Part shown: positions 1 to 8,350 of the stretch, in pieces
Numbering within the stretch: the first letter of the stretch is position 1
How the letters are laid out: the number at the start of each line of letters is the position of its first letter
Source of the DNA: Deltaproteobacteria bacterium
Lineage (GTDB): Bacteria > Desulfobacterota > GWC2-55-46
Direction: 5' to 3'
NCBI GenBank assembly: GCA_019912665.1
Contig: JAIOIE010000022.1
Span: 62,001 to 126,000, forward strand
DNA length: 64,000 nucleotides
Notes under the pieces: generated by a model
Databases searched by the model: none
What the model was told of the DNA's origin: nothing
Seen by the model: the letters and a program-made list of their open reading frames with translations, nothing else
Translations under genes and position numbers: made by a program

Positions 1-1
1 G

Positions 2-1390
2 GAGGTCATAAACGAGGTCTACGACCTCTTCATAGACCTGGACGCCAAGGAGGAGCAGCTCGATTTCCCCATCGTCTACACCAACGCGAAAAAGGGCACC
101 GCGACCATCGACCTCAACGTGGACTCGGCCGACCTGAGGCCGCTCTTCGAGCTGATACTTAAGACCGTGCCGCCGCCCAAGGGCGACTGCCAGGCAACGC
201 TCCAGGTCCTTGTGACGAATATCGACTACAGCGACTATGTCGGTAGGCTCGCGGTGGGCCGCGTATTCGGCGGGACCATAAAGGCGGCGGACACCGTCGC
301 CATGGTGCACGCGGACGGAAGGACCGTAAGGGCAAAGGCCTCGGCCCTGTACGTTTTCCAGGGGCTCGAAAGAAAGGACGCAGCCCTGGCGGGTGTCGGC
401 GAGATAGTCGCGCTCGCCGGAATGGAGGGCGTCTGCATAGGCGACACCATCACGTCCGCCGAAGCCCCGATGGCCCTCCCGAGGATTAAGGTCGACGAGC
501 CGACCATTTCGATGATCTTTTCCCCCAACACCTCTCCGTTCGCGGGGAAGGAGGGGAAGTTCGTCACTTCAAGGAACCTGCGCGAGAGGCTCGAAAAGGA
601 GCTCCTTTATAACGTTTCAATAAGGGTGGAATTCGAGAAGGCAGACGCCTTCAGGGTAATGGGCAGGGGGGAGCTGCAGCTCGCAATCCTCATCGAGATG
701 ATGAGGAGGGAGGGCTACGAGCTCTCAGTCTCCATGCCCGAGACCATCACCAGGGAGATAGACGGGAAGCTACATGAGCCCATGGAGCACCTTGTGATAG
801 ACGTGCCCGAGGAGTTCATAGGAGTTGTGACCCAGCAGGTGGGAGCCCGGAAGGGCCGTATGCAGAAGATGCAGAACAACGGACACGGCAGGGTGAGGAT
901 GGAGTTCAGGATACCCTCAAGGGGGCTCATAGGCTTCCGCTCCCAGTTCCTGACCGACACTAAGGGCACGGGCCTCCTTAACCACCTCTTCGACGGTTAC
1001 GAGCCGTGGCACGGCCCCATGTCGACGAGGGCGACGGGCGCGCTCGTGGCCGACAGGGCCGGGACGTCGACAATCTACGCACTCTATAACCTCCAGCCCA
1101 GGGGGACCCTCTTCATAAAGGAAGGCGTTCCCGTTTATGAGGGCATGATAATAGGCGAGAACTCACGCGAAAACGATATGGACGTGAACGCCGTAAAGGA
1201 GAAGAAGCTCACGAACATGAGGGCTTCCGGCTCGGATGATTCGATGTTCCTCTTTCCGCCGAAGTCCCACACGCTCGAGCAGGCATTGGAGTTCATCCGG
1301 GATGACGAGCTTGTGGAGGTCACGCCAGCTTCAATAAGGATACGGAAGAGGGTCCTTGAGGCCGGGAAGAGACCCAAGCGCAGGGAGTGA
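2..1390 (+). CDS. typA: Ribosome-associated GTPase TypA/BipA (3' part, truncated by window edge)
   Basis: This is the C-terminal 462 residues of a TypA/BipA translational GTPase. The frame is open from base 2, so the GTG at 119 is internal and not the start. The visible part holds the end of the G domain ([13 protein letters not shown], then [11 protein letters not shown]), the beta-barrel domain II, EF-G-like domains III and V, and the TypA-specific C-terminal domain ([20 protein letters not shown], then GEFSPENDMDVN-like [12 protein letters not shown]). TypA binds ribosomes near the EF-G site and supports growth under stress and cold. The G1 to G4 motifs lie upstream of the window. A strong hairpin follows 23 bases after the stop. 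Identity is secure; only the N-terminus is unseen. Confidence 0.96.
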   Translation, partial: EVINEVYDLFIDLDAKEEQLDFPIVYTNAKKGTATIDLNVDSADLRPLFELILKTVPPPKGDCQATLQVLVTNIDYSDYVGRLAVGRVFGGTIKAADTVAMVHADGRTVRAKASALYVFQGLERKDAALAGVGEIVALAGMEGVCIGDTITSAEAPMALPRIKVDEPTISMIFSPNTSPFAGKEGKFVTSRNLRERLEKELLYNVSIRVEFEKADAFRVMGRGELQLAILIEMMRREGYELSVSMPETITREIDGKLHEPMEHLVIDVPEEFIGVVTQQVGARKGRMQKMQNNGHGRVRMEFRIPSRGLIGFRSQFLTDTKGTGLLNHLFDGYEPWHGPMSTRATGALVADRAGTSTIYALYNLQPRGTLFIKEGVPVYEGMIIGENSRENDMDVNAVKEKKLTNMRASGSDDSMFLFPPKSHTLEQALEFIRDDELVEVTPASIRIRKRVLEAGKRPKRRE

Positions 1391-1413
1391 GCCCCCTCAA
1401 AAATAACACCAAC

Positions 1414-1448
1414 AAAAAAGCCGCAGACCTTCAGTCTGCGGCTTTTTT
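1414..1448. terminator. Bidirectional intrinsic terminator between typA and nhaD
   Basis: The stem GCCGCAGAC / GTCTGCGGC with a CTTCA-type loop is flanked by an A-run on the left and a T-run on the right. It can therefore end both typA (+) and the convergent nhaD gene (-). Confidence 0.9.
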
Positions 1449-1465
1449 ACTGAACCAAACTTTCC

Positions 1466-2758
1466 TTATACCTTTACCAGGGCCCACCAGACCAGGATGC
1501 TCGCGACGTAGCCGAGGGCGATTGCCGGGGCCCACTTGAGGTGGGACATGAAGGTGTAGACGTCCCTCCTTACGCCCATCACGGCGACACCCGCGGCGGA
1601 GCCTATCGAGAGAAGGCTTCCGCCTGTGCCTGCCGTAAGGGTTATGAGGAGCCACTGGTCAAGGCCCATCTCGGGGCTCATCTGGAGGACCGCGTACATG
1701 ACCGGGATGTTATCTATTATGGCCGATATGACACCGACTGCGGTGTTCGCGTAGGTCGGCCCGAGCCCGCCGTAGAGGTTTGTGCTTAAGAGCGCCAGAT
1801 AGCCGATGTACTGGAGCGCGCCGACCGCAGTTATGATGCCGAAGAAAAAGAACAGGGTATCGAACTCGGCCCTCTCGACTTTCCTGAATATGTCGAAGTT
1901 CTGCTCAAGGGCATGGCTGGCAAAGGCGTGTTCCTTTTTCTTAAGATAAAAGCCCAGGAACATGAGGAACCCGAGGCCGGTCATCATGCCCAGGAACGGC
2001 GGGAGATGAAGGAACTGGTGGAAGCTCACCGCCGTGGCAATTGTGGCGAAGCCGAGGAATATGACGCGCTTGGCCCCGTACCTCATCTTTATGACCTCGG
2101 TAGAGCCCTCGGGTCTGCCCTTGGGGAGGAACGGGAACATTATCGCGGCCGGGACAAGCCAGTTCACTATCGAGGGGATGACTATCCCGGAGAACTCGAG
2201 TGTATTTACCCTCCCGGCCGTCCAGACCATGAGGGTAGTGATGTCGCCGAACGGGCTCCATGCGCCGCCCGCGTTCGCGGCCACTATTATGTTCACGAAG
2301 CCCATGACTATGAACTTCCTGTTCGAGCTAACGGCGCTCACGACCGTGGCCATAAGAAGCGCGCTCGTCAGGTTGTCCGCGACGGCAGATAGGAAAAAGG
2401 TGATTACGCCCGTTATATAGAAAAGGCTCCTGTATGCGAAGCCCTTCCTTATGAGCCACGATTTCAGCGCGTCGAAGACCATCCTCTCCTGCAGGGTGTT
2501 TATGTAGGTCATGGCGACGAGGACGAAAAAGAAGAGTTCGGCTATCTCGACGAGCATGTGCTTCACGTGCTCTTCAGCATGGCCGCCGCCGTTCATCGCC
2601 TCGTACCCGGCGATGAACGCCCACATGAGGCAGCCTATGAGTATGACCGGTTTAGACTTCCTGAGGTGAAGCTTCTCCTCGAGTATCACGAGCGCGTATG
2701 CCAGCACGAATGCCGCGAGGCTCACGTACCCTATCCATGAGACTGTCAGTGACTGCAT
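1466..2758 (-). CDS. nhaD: NhaD-type Na+/H+ antiporter
   Basis: A 430-residue polytopic inner-membrane protein of the ion transporter (IT) superfamily, NhaD group, which exchanges Na+ or Li+ for protons. It has about 11 to 13 hydrophobic segments. Characteristic stretches are SAVADNLTSALLMATV (residues about 120-135), GGAWSPFGDITTLMVW (about 165-180) and ISAIIDNIPVMYAVLQM (about 340-355); the acidic residues inside these membrane segments are typical of the family. The ATG at 2758 is chosen because GGAGGGCAGG lies directly upstream; a TTG at 2770 is in frame but inside that ribosome binding site. The gene is monocistronic, with its own promoter and a structured leader ending in a terminator hairpin, so expression is probably ion-controlled. 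Confidence 0.92.
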   Translation of the reverse strand: MQSLTVSWIGYVSLAAFVLAYALVILEEKLHLRKSKPVILIGCLMWAFIAGYEAMNGGGHAEEHVKHMLVEIAELFFFVLVAMTYINTLQERMVFDALKSWLIRKGFAYRSLFYITGVITFFLSAVADNLTSALLMATVVSAVSSNRKFIVMGFVNIIVAANAGGAWSPFGDITTLMVWTAGRVNTLEFSGIVIPSIVNWLVPAAIMFPFLPKGRPEGSTEVIKMRYGAKRVIFLGFATIATAVSFHQFLHLPPFLGMMTGLGFLMFLGFYLKKKEHAFASHALEQNFDIFRKVERAEFDTLFFFFGIITAVGALQYIGYLALLSTNLYGGLGPTYANTAVGVISAIIDNIPVMYAVLQMSPEMGLDQWLLITLTAGTGGSLLSIGSAAGVAVMGVRRDVYTFMSHLKWAPAIALGYVASILVWWALVKV

Positions 2759-2872
2759 CCTGCCCTCCAAAAAATATTAATTTATGGAAAAATGCAAAAA
2801 AAAAGCCTGAATGAGGGCACCCCCCCTCCAAGCCCACTCTCCCTTTCGGGCGCGTCAGTCCGCTCTGGTTCA
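2759..2872 (-). promoter_or_regulatory. Candidate cation riboswitch leader of nhaD
   Basis: The 5' leader of nhaD is over 100 nt long. Read on the minus strand it starts with a G/C-rich part containing a GAAA-capped hairpin (CCCGAAAGGG, + coordinates 2841-2850), then an intrinsic terminator (2796-2833), then an AU-rich run to the ribosome binding site. Na+ (DUF1646/Na+-I) and Li+ (nhaA-I, nhaA-II) riboswitches are known ahead of antiporter genes, and this layout of aptamer-like region plus terminator matches that type of control. I cannot match it base by base to a published consensus, so the class is open. It could also be a novel motif. Confidence 0.55.
2796..2833 (-). terminator. Intrinsic terminator inside the nhaD leader
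   Basis: On the minus strand GCTTGGAGGG pairs with CCCTCATTCAGGC (allowing G-U pairs and a bulge), followed at once by nine U residues. It lies 38 nt before the nhaD start codon and downstream of the promoter, so it would stop transcription before the gene unless an alternative fold forms. Confidence 0.7.
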
Positions 2873-2876
2873 CGGC

Positions 2877-2906
2877 AATATGACATTTTGCGGGTGCCAT
2901 TGTCAA
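2877..2906 (-). promoter_or_regulatory. Predicted sigma70 promoter of nhaD
   Basis: On the minus strand a perfect -35 TTGACA (2906-2901) is followed after 18 bases by CATATT (4 of 6 to TATAAT). The start of transcription would fall near 2870, giving the long leader. Confidence 0.55.
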
Positions 2907-2969
2907 GGAGTTAAGAGCTCAATAAACAGGGAAAACGGCCGATAAGGTCACAGGGGGCAGGGGGTCCGA

Positions 2970-2998
2970 TTGCTTTTTTTGAGCTTTGATTATATGAT
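2970..2998 (+). promoter_or_regulatory. Possible promoter of the GGDEF-EAL gene
   Basis: TTGCTT, 17 bases, TATGAT (5 of 6), about 100 bases upstream of the start at 3103. It is divergent from the nhaD promoter. Confidence 0.35.
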
Positions 2999-3102
2999 TT
3001 GCGCAGGGCCGGGCAGAGTCGGATTCAGCGCCGTTTCCCCAAACGGCCGGCTTAGCCACCTTTGACGACCCTCTCCCAAAGACCCGGCAAAACCTGAGAA
3101 AA

Positions 3103-6100
3103 ATGACTAAAAAACTGAAATTTTCCCTGTCGGCCAAGGCCTTCCTGGCGGTCGTCATAATACTCCTGCCCATCCTGTTCGCCTTTGCGGCCGGGTTCAG
3201 GGACAATAAGGAGATGCTCAAGAAGTACCTCCTTGACGACCTGACGCTCATGGCAGAGGCTATCGAGGTCCAGGTCTACCAGTTTCTCGAGGCCGGGAAA
3301 CGCAGAGCCCAGGATTTCGCAAGCGACGGGCTCATAATATCCGAGCTCGAAAGGGCGTCGGTGGACGGCTGGTCAGCCACCGGCATTGAGCGCCATGTAA
3401 TCTCGCACAAGCTGCCGCTGAACGGGCAGATAAGCGCGATAGCGGTCCTCTCGCCGCTCGGAAAGGTGCTCTCATCTACAGAAAAATCTCTCCTGGATTC
3501 GGACCTTTCGAAAGAGGACCTTTTTAAGAAAGGGCGGTCAGGTGTCGCGGTTTCCGAGCGGCAGCAAGGCTTACGGGGGACCCCGGACCTCGCTTTTTCG
3601 GCCCCCATAAAGAACGTTCGGGGCGAGCTCATAGGGGTGCTGGTCAATTTCGTGAGCGTCTCCGAGCTAGGGGGGCTCCTCTCGGGCGAGCTGGCGCGAA
3701 ACCTCGGCGCACTGAGCTCCCGCCTCGACCGCCGCGAGACCTTCGAGGCATACCTCGTAAACGGCGACAGGCTCATGATTACGGACTCGATATTCAGGGA
3801 CGGGGCCGCATTCATCCAGCGCGTGGACACGTTGCCGGTCTCGGCCTGCCTGGAGAGGAGCGGCGAGATGACGGGTCTATATGCGGACTACAGGGGCATA
3901 GAGGTAGCGGGCGCCTCCATGTGCCTGCCTGAGCTCGGATGGACCCTCCTTGTCGAGATCGATTCGAGCGAGGCCCTTTTCCCTGTATCGCGGATCGGGC
4001 GGTCTGCGGCCTTTACCGCACTCATGGTGGCCCTTTTTACGGCCTTGCTCTTCATCGTATTCCATCGCCGGGTGGTCCTTAAGCTCCAGGCCGTGACCCG
4101 TGCGGCCGCCGAGATCGCAAAAGGCAACTATGACACGGGTCTAAAGGCCGGGGGAAGCGACGAAATTGGCGAGATCGCGCGGGCGTTCAACGAGATGGCC
4201 TGGCAGATAAAGGAACGGAGCCGTTCCCTTGCGGAGAGCGAAAAACGCCTGAAATCCATACTGGACAACTCTTCCGCCCTGGTATACATGAAGGACCTTG
4301 AGGGCAGATACATTCTGGTTAACAAAGAATTCGAGCTTCTTTTCGGGACCTCTCTCGAGGAGATTTCAGGACGGACAGACCATGATCTCCTGCCGAGGGA
4401 GGCGGCAGATGTGCTAATGGAGAACGACACCCTGGTCCTCGATCGCCGCACGGACCTCGAATTCGAGGAGAGCCTGCCCCTCCCCGACGGGGTCCGTACC
4501 TATATATCGATGAAGTTCCCTCTTTTGAGCGAGGAGGGGATGCCGTACGCCATCTGCTGTATTTCGACCGACATAACCGAAAGGAAGCGCGTGGAAAAGG
4601 CCCTCAGGAGGAGCGAAGAGCGCCTGAGGAGAGCCCAGGAGCTCGCGCGCATGGGAAGCTGGGAATGGGAGATCCCCGAGAACACACTCTGGTGGTCTGA
4701 CGAGATATACCGGTTATTCGGCTTGAAGCCCGGGGAGTTCGGCGCGACCTATGAGGCCTTTCTTAAATCCGTGCACCCTGACGACCGGGAGTTCGTCAAG
4801 CGCTCGGTTGAGCAGGCGTTCCATCACAACAAGCCCTATTCCATAGACCACAGGATAGTGCGCCCGGACGGGACTGTGCGGATAGTGCACGAGGAAGCTG
4901 AGCTACTGACCGACCTGCAGGGAAGGCCGCATAGGATGATAGGAACGGTCCAGGACCTGACCGAGCAGAAGACGGCCGAATTCGAGCAGAGAAAGCTTTC
5001 CGCCGTGCTCGAGCACAGCGTGAACCTACTCTTCATCACCGACCGGAACGGCGCCATCCAGTACGTGAACCCAACATTCGAGCAGGTGACCGGGTTCACA
5101 AAGGAGGAAGTAATCGGCCAGACTCCCAGGGTGCTGTCATCGGGCGAGGCGACCAACGCGCTTTACCAGGAGCTCTGGAATACCATCCTCTCCGGCAAGA
5201 CCTGGCGGAGCACCCTTAAGAACAGGAAAAGAAACGGCACTTATTACTGGGCGAATTCCGTGATCACGCCCATAAGGGACGAAAAGGGCCAGATAACGCA
5301 TTTCCTGGCGGTCCAGGAGGACGTGACCGAGAAGATGATGAACGAGGAGCGGCTCAATTACCTCTCCGTCCATGATGAGCTTACCGGGCTCATGAACCGC
5401 TCCCGCTTTATCGAGGAGGCGGATGCCTGGATGCTTGAAGCCGGGCCCAAGGGCGTTACCGCCGCGCTCTCAATAATAGACATGGACCAGTTCAAGCTCC
5501 TTAACGACACCTTCGGCCACGGCGCCGGCGACGAGTACCTTAGAAGGCTCGGTAAAGTCCTTAAGGACCTTCTTGAGAGGGAATACGGGGAGGAGCCGGC
5601 CGCATTCGATTCCCGGCCGCTCCTTTCACGCCTGAGCGGAGACGAGTACGCGGTCTTTTTCCCGGGCGTTACAGGTGAAAAGGCCATGTATCTGGTCGAA
5701 AGGATAAGGGCAGCGGTCGAGGGCTTCTATTTCACGGAGGCGTCGAGCACACTGACCGTAAGCGCCGGGGTCGCCTTCTACCCCGACCACGGATTCCACA
5801 TGAAAGAGCTTCTCTCGAAAGCGGACGCGGCCATGTACCGCGCAAAGGAGCTCGGGAGGAACAGGACCCACGCCTACCGGCCCGAGGACCAGGACCTTGA
5901 GAAGATGCATTCGAGGCTCGCCTGGAAAGAGAGGATATTCAAGGGCATAAGGGAAGACCGGTTCGTGCCCTGGTTCCAGCCCCTCCTTGACCTTAAGACC
6001 GACGGGATACACCATTACGAGGCCCTTGCGAGGCTCGCCTCGGAGGACGGGAAAGTGCTCCTGCCGGGCGCGTTCATAGACATCGCCGAGAGGTTCGGCA

Positions 6101-6702
6101 TCGTGGGCCTTATAGACAGGGTCATCATAGAAAAGACGATGCGCGTGCAGGCGGAAGAGAGGAAGGCGGGGCGGAACCTCTCCTTCGGCATGAACCTTTC
6201 CGGAAAGGACCTGGGCGACGCTGAGCTCCTTGATTTCATAAAACGGAAAATACGGGAGACCGGGGCTGAACCTGAAATGCTCATCTTCGAAATAACCGAG
6301 ACCGCCGCGATAGGCGACCTCGAGAAGGCCATCAGGTTCGTAAAGTCGTTGAAAGAGACCGGCTGCCGGTTCTCTCTCGACGATTTCGGCGTGGGCTTCA
6401 CGTCCTTCACCTATCTTAAGGAGATGCCGGTCGACTACATAAAGATAGACGGCTCGTTCATAAGGAAGCTCGAGGAGAACCCCGAGGACCAGGTCCTTGT
6501 GAGAGCCATGACCGAAATGGCCAGGGGCTTAAGGATAAAGACCATCGCCGAGTTCGTGGAGAACGAGAAGACGCTCGCGATCCTCAGGTCGTTCGGAGTC
6601 GACTATGCGCAGGGATACCTTATAGGAAAGCCCTCGCCCGATTTAGTGCCGGGCGGGAAGCCCGACAAAAATAAGCCCGTCGCCGCCGGGGTTTCCGGCT
6701 AA
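3103..6702 (+). CDS. Membrane sensor with dCache-like, HAMP, three PAS, GGDEF and EAL domains
   Basis: A 1199-residue cyclic-di-GMP turnover protein. An N-terminal membrane segment (about 12-31) and a second one (about 303-325) enclose a periplasmic sensor domain of the Cache type. HAMP follows (about 325-378), then PAS domains starting near 385, 515 and 635, a GGDEF domain (about 755-935) and an EAL domain (about 945-1185). The diguanylate cyclase signature is SGDEY (about 844), a tolerated variant of GGDEF. The phosphodiesterase motifs are complete: YEALARL, EITET, DDFGVG, KIDGSF, AEFVE and QGYLIGKP. It probably hydrolyses c-di-GMP, with the GGDEF part active or GTP-sensing. The ATG at 3103 has no strong ribosome binding site. 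Its stop codon overlaps that of the convergent DJ-1 gene. Confidence 0.95.
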   Translation: MTKKLKFSLSAKAFLAVVIILLPILFAFAAGFRDNKEMLKKYLLDDLTLMAEAIEVQVYQFLEAGKRRAQDFASDGLIISELERASVDGWSATGIERHVISHKLPLNGQISAIAVLSPLGKVLSSTEKSLLDSDLSKEDLFKKGRSGVAVSERQQGLRGTPDLAFSAPIKNVRGELIGVLVNFVSVSELGGLLSGELARNLGALSSRLDRRETFEAYLVNGDRLMITDSIFRDGAAFIQRVDTLPVSACLERSGEMTGLYADYRGIEVAGASMCLPELGWTLLVEIDSSEALFPVSRIGRSAAFTALMVALFTALLFIVFHRRVVLKLQAVTRAAAEIAKGNYDTGLKAGGSDEIGEIARAFNEMAWQIKERSRSLAESEKRLKSILDNSSALVYMKDLEGRYILVNKEFELLFGTSLEEISGRTDHDLLPREAADVLMENDTLVLDRRTDLEFEESLPLPDGVRTYISMKFPLLSEEGMPYAICCISTDITERKRVEKALRRSEERLRRAQELARMGSWEWEIPENTLWWSDEIYRLFGLKPGEFGATYEAFLKSVHPDDREFVKRSVEQAFHHNKPYSIDHRIVRPDGTVRIVHEEAELLTDLQGRPHRMIGTVQDLTEQKTAEFEQRKLSAVLEHSVNLLFITDRNGAIQYVNPTFEQVTGFTKEEVIGQTPRVLSSGEATNALYQELWNTILSGKTWRSTLKNRKRNGTYYWANSVITPIRDEKGQITHFLAVQEDVTEKMMNEERLNYLSVHDELTGLMNRSRFIEEADAWMLEAGPKGVTAALSIIDMDQFKLLNDTFGHGAGDEYLRRLGKVLKDLLEREYGEEPAAFDSRPLLSRLSGDEYAVFFPGVTGEKAMYLVERIRAAVEGFYFTEASSTLTVSAGVAFYPDHGFHMKELLSKADAAMYRAKELGRNRTHAYRPEDQDLEKMHSRLAWKERIFKGIREDRFVPWFQPLLDLKTDGIHHYEALARLASEDGKVLLPGAFIDIAERFGIVGLIDRVIIEKTMRVQAEERKAGRNLSFGMNLSGKDLGDAELLDFIKRKIRETGAEPEMLIFEITETAAIGDLEKAIRFVKSLKETGCRFSLDDFGVGFTSFTYLKEMPVDYIKIDGSFIRKLEENPEDQVLVRAMTEMARGLRIKTIAEFVENEKTLAILRSFGVDYAQGYLIGKPSPDLVPGGKPDKNKPVAAGVSG

Positions 6703-7202
6703 CCCAGCATCTCCGTGAGGGTCCTGCCGAAAACGGGCAGGTCGCCGGGGTTCCTGGAGGTGACGAGCCTGCCGTCCACGACGACCGGCGCGTCCATGTA
6801 CACGGCGCCCGCGTTTATCACGTCCGTCTTGACTGAAATATAGCAGGTCGCTCTTTTGCCGCGGAGCACGTCCGCTTCAATAAGGAGCTGCGCGCCGTGG
6901 CATATGGCCCCCACCACGAGCCCCTTCTCGACCGCCTCCCTTGCAAGCATTACCATGTTCTCGTGTATCCTCATCCTGTCCGGCGCCTGCCCGCCGGGTA
7001 TTATCAGGCCCTTGAAATCCGCGGCCCGCACCTCCCCTGCCCCTTTCGCGGCCTCAATGGGATAGCCGTGCTTGCTCTTGTATATGCCCGGCTTCGGGCC
7101 CACGACCGTGACCTTGTGGCCCGCCTCCTGCACCCTGTAAAAGGGATACAGGGCCTCAACGTCCTCGAACCCGTTCTCGATAAGCATGATTACGTTTGCC
7201 AT
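6699..7202 (-). CDS. DJ-1/PfpI family protein
   Basis: A 167-residue protein of the DJ-1/PfpI superfamily, close to the PfpI/YhbO branch, which includes glyoxalase III-like, deglycase-like and protease-like members. The nucleophile elbow AICHGAQLL carries the catalytic Cys101 followed by His102, and the conserved acidic residue sits in NGFEDVE (about Glu13). The length is normal for a single-domain member. Likely role: detoxification of reactive carbonyls or general stress protection in the cytosol; the substrate cannot be read from sequence. It converges on the GGDEF-EAL gene with a 4-base overlap at the stops. Confidence 0.9.
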   Translation of the reverse strand: MANVIMLIENGFEDVEALYPFYRVQEAGHKVTVVGPKPGIYKSKHGYPIEAAKGAGEVRAADFKGLIIPGGQAPDRMRIHENMVMLAREAVEKGLVVGAICHGAQLLIEADVLRGKRATCYISVKTDVINAGAVYMDAPVVVDGRLVTSRNPGDLPVFGRTLTEMLG

Positions 7203-7255
7203 GATGGCTCCTGGAGGCTCGTTTTTTAAGTTGACTGCCCGGTCGTAAAAATTCT

Positions 7256-7640
7256 TTGCAAAAGGCCTATCAACGCGCTTCCGCGCTTTTTGGCATAAGG
7301 CTCCGCTCTCTTTCCGCCTCCTTCCTCCGGGCTCGGCCCTTATGTCGCTCGGCCCGCTACGGGGCCTCGCTCCTGCTACCCCGCCTCGCCCGCCCTCCCT
7401 CCAACCCTATGTTCGCTTCGCCTTATGCCGGGGTTGTTTGAAAAAAGTAACAAAATGGTCTTGTTTTTAAAAACACCCAGGAGAGTAAGGCGAGCGCAGC
7501 ATAAGGGAGGAAGAGCGTGAACGGGCCGAGGCAGCAGGAGCGAAGCGACTTTAGGGGCCCGCTAACGGGGACGGGGAGGATGATAGCAAGCGAGTCTTAC
7601 TCTCGGCCGCGCGAAAGCGCGGAAAAGGTCTTTTTACGAA
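7256..7640. repeat. Large imperfect inverted repeat between the DJ-1 gene and nfi
   Basis: The 455-base gap holds no convincing gene. A pyrimidine-rich left arm (about 7256-7430) is an imperfect reverse complement of a purine-rich right arm (about 7485-7640). Matching pieces read from the loop outward: TAAGGCGAAGCGAACATAGGG against TAAGGCGAGCGCAGCATAAGGG; GTAGCAGGAGCGAGGC against GCAGCAGGAGCGAAGC; and AAAAGCGCGG against GCGCGGAAAAG. The right end has a perfect hairpin CCGCGC-GAAA-GCGCGG (7607-7622) followed shortly by TTTTT. The AT-rich centre (7438-7475) would be the loop. Confidence 0.55.
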
Positions 7641-7657
7641 GAGCCGGGCCTTTCTCC

Positions 7658-8350
7658 TCAGGCCCTACTCTTATCCATTAGCTCCCTCTTCGTTTTTCGC
7701 GAAAGGAGGTGCGCACTCCTGACCGGCTCTGTGAGCCTAAAGCGCGGGGCGCACTCGAGTACCATCTCCACCGAGCCTTTGACGTCTATCCTGTGCCCCG
7801 GTGACACGAAGAGGGGCTTTACATTATCGCGTGTGCGTAATACCGCGCCCACGACCGCCCCCTTATATACCAGGTCGGAAAAATCGCCTCTCCTTGGCCC
7901 CGGCTCCCCGTACTCTCCCACGAGTCTCGTCTTTGCCGAGCCGATCGAGGGCAGATCCAGCAGCGCGCCCATGAACGCGGCTATCCCCAATCCCAGCGGG
8001 TGTGCTATGCCCTGTCCGTCGAAGATGAGCAGGTCCGGCGTTCTTTTCAGGCCCTTAATCGCGTCCATTACGGCAGGCCCCTCTCTGAAAGACAGGAGCC
8101 CCGTGATGTACGGGAACTGCGCCCTTCCCACAACGACGCTGTCTTCGAGCGGTTCAAGTCCCGGAAAGCTATAGATCGAGGCCACACTTATAATCTTATC
8201 AGCCAAAAAAGAGGCGTCAATGCCAGCTACCAGGCATGGACGCCTCTTCAAGGACGTTATCCTCCGCCTCTTGCCTATTTCGGCCTGTATATCCCTGATA
8301 CGCTCTTTGTCAGCGGGCCACCTGAGGTCCCTTATCGTCTCAGGGTCCAT
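7658..8350 (-). CDS. nfi: Endonuclease V
   Basis: A 230-residue deoxyinosine 3' endonuclease that starts repair of deaminated adenine. Family marks in order are the catalytic acidic residue in VAGIDASF (about 42-48), the strand-wedge region RAQFPYITGLLSFREGP, the second acidic site LLIFDGQGIAHP (about 107-118), and GSAKTRLVGEY (Lys) later. The length matches the family. The ATG at 8350 lies inside the 3' end of the ClC gene (11-base overlap), so the two are translationally coupled and nfi is the last gene of a leftward operon. Confidence 0.93.
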   Translation of the reverse strand: MDPETIRDLRWPADKERIRDIQAEIGKRRRITSLKRRPCLVAGIDASFLADKIISVASIYSFPGLEPLEDSVVVGRAQFPYITGLLSFREGPAVMDAIKGLKRTPDLLIFDGQGIAHPLGLGIAAFMGALLDLPSIGSAKTRLVGEYGEPGPRRGDFSDLVYKGAVVGAVLRTRDNVKPLFVSPGHRIDVKGSVEMVLECAPRFRLTEPVRSAHLLSRKTKRELMDKSRA

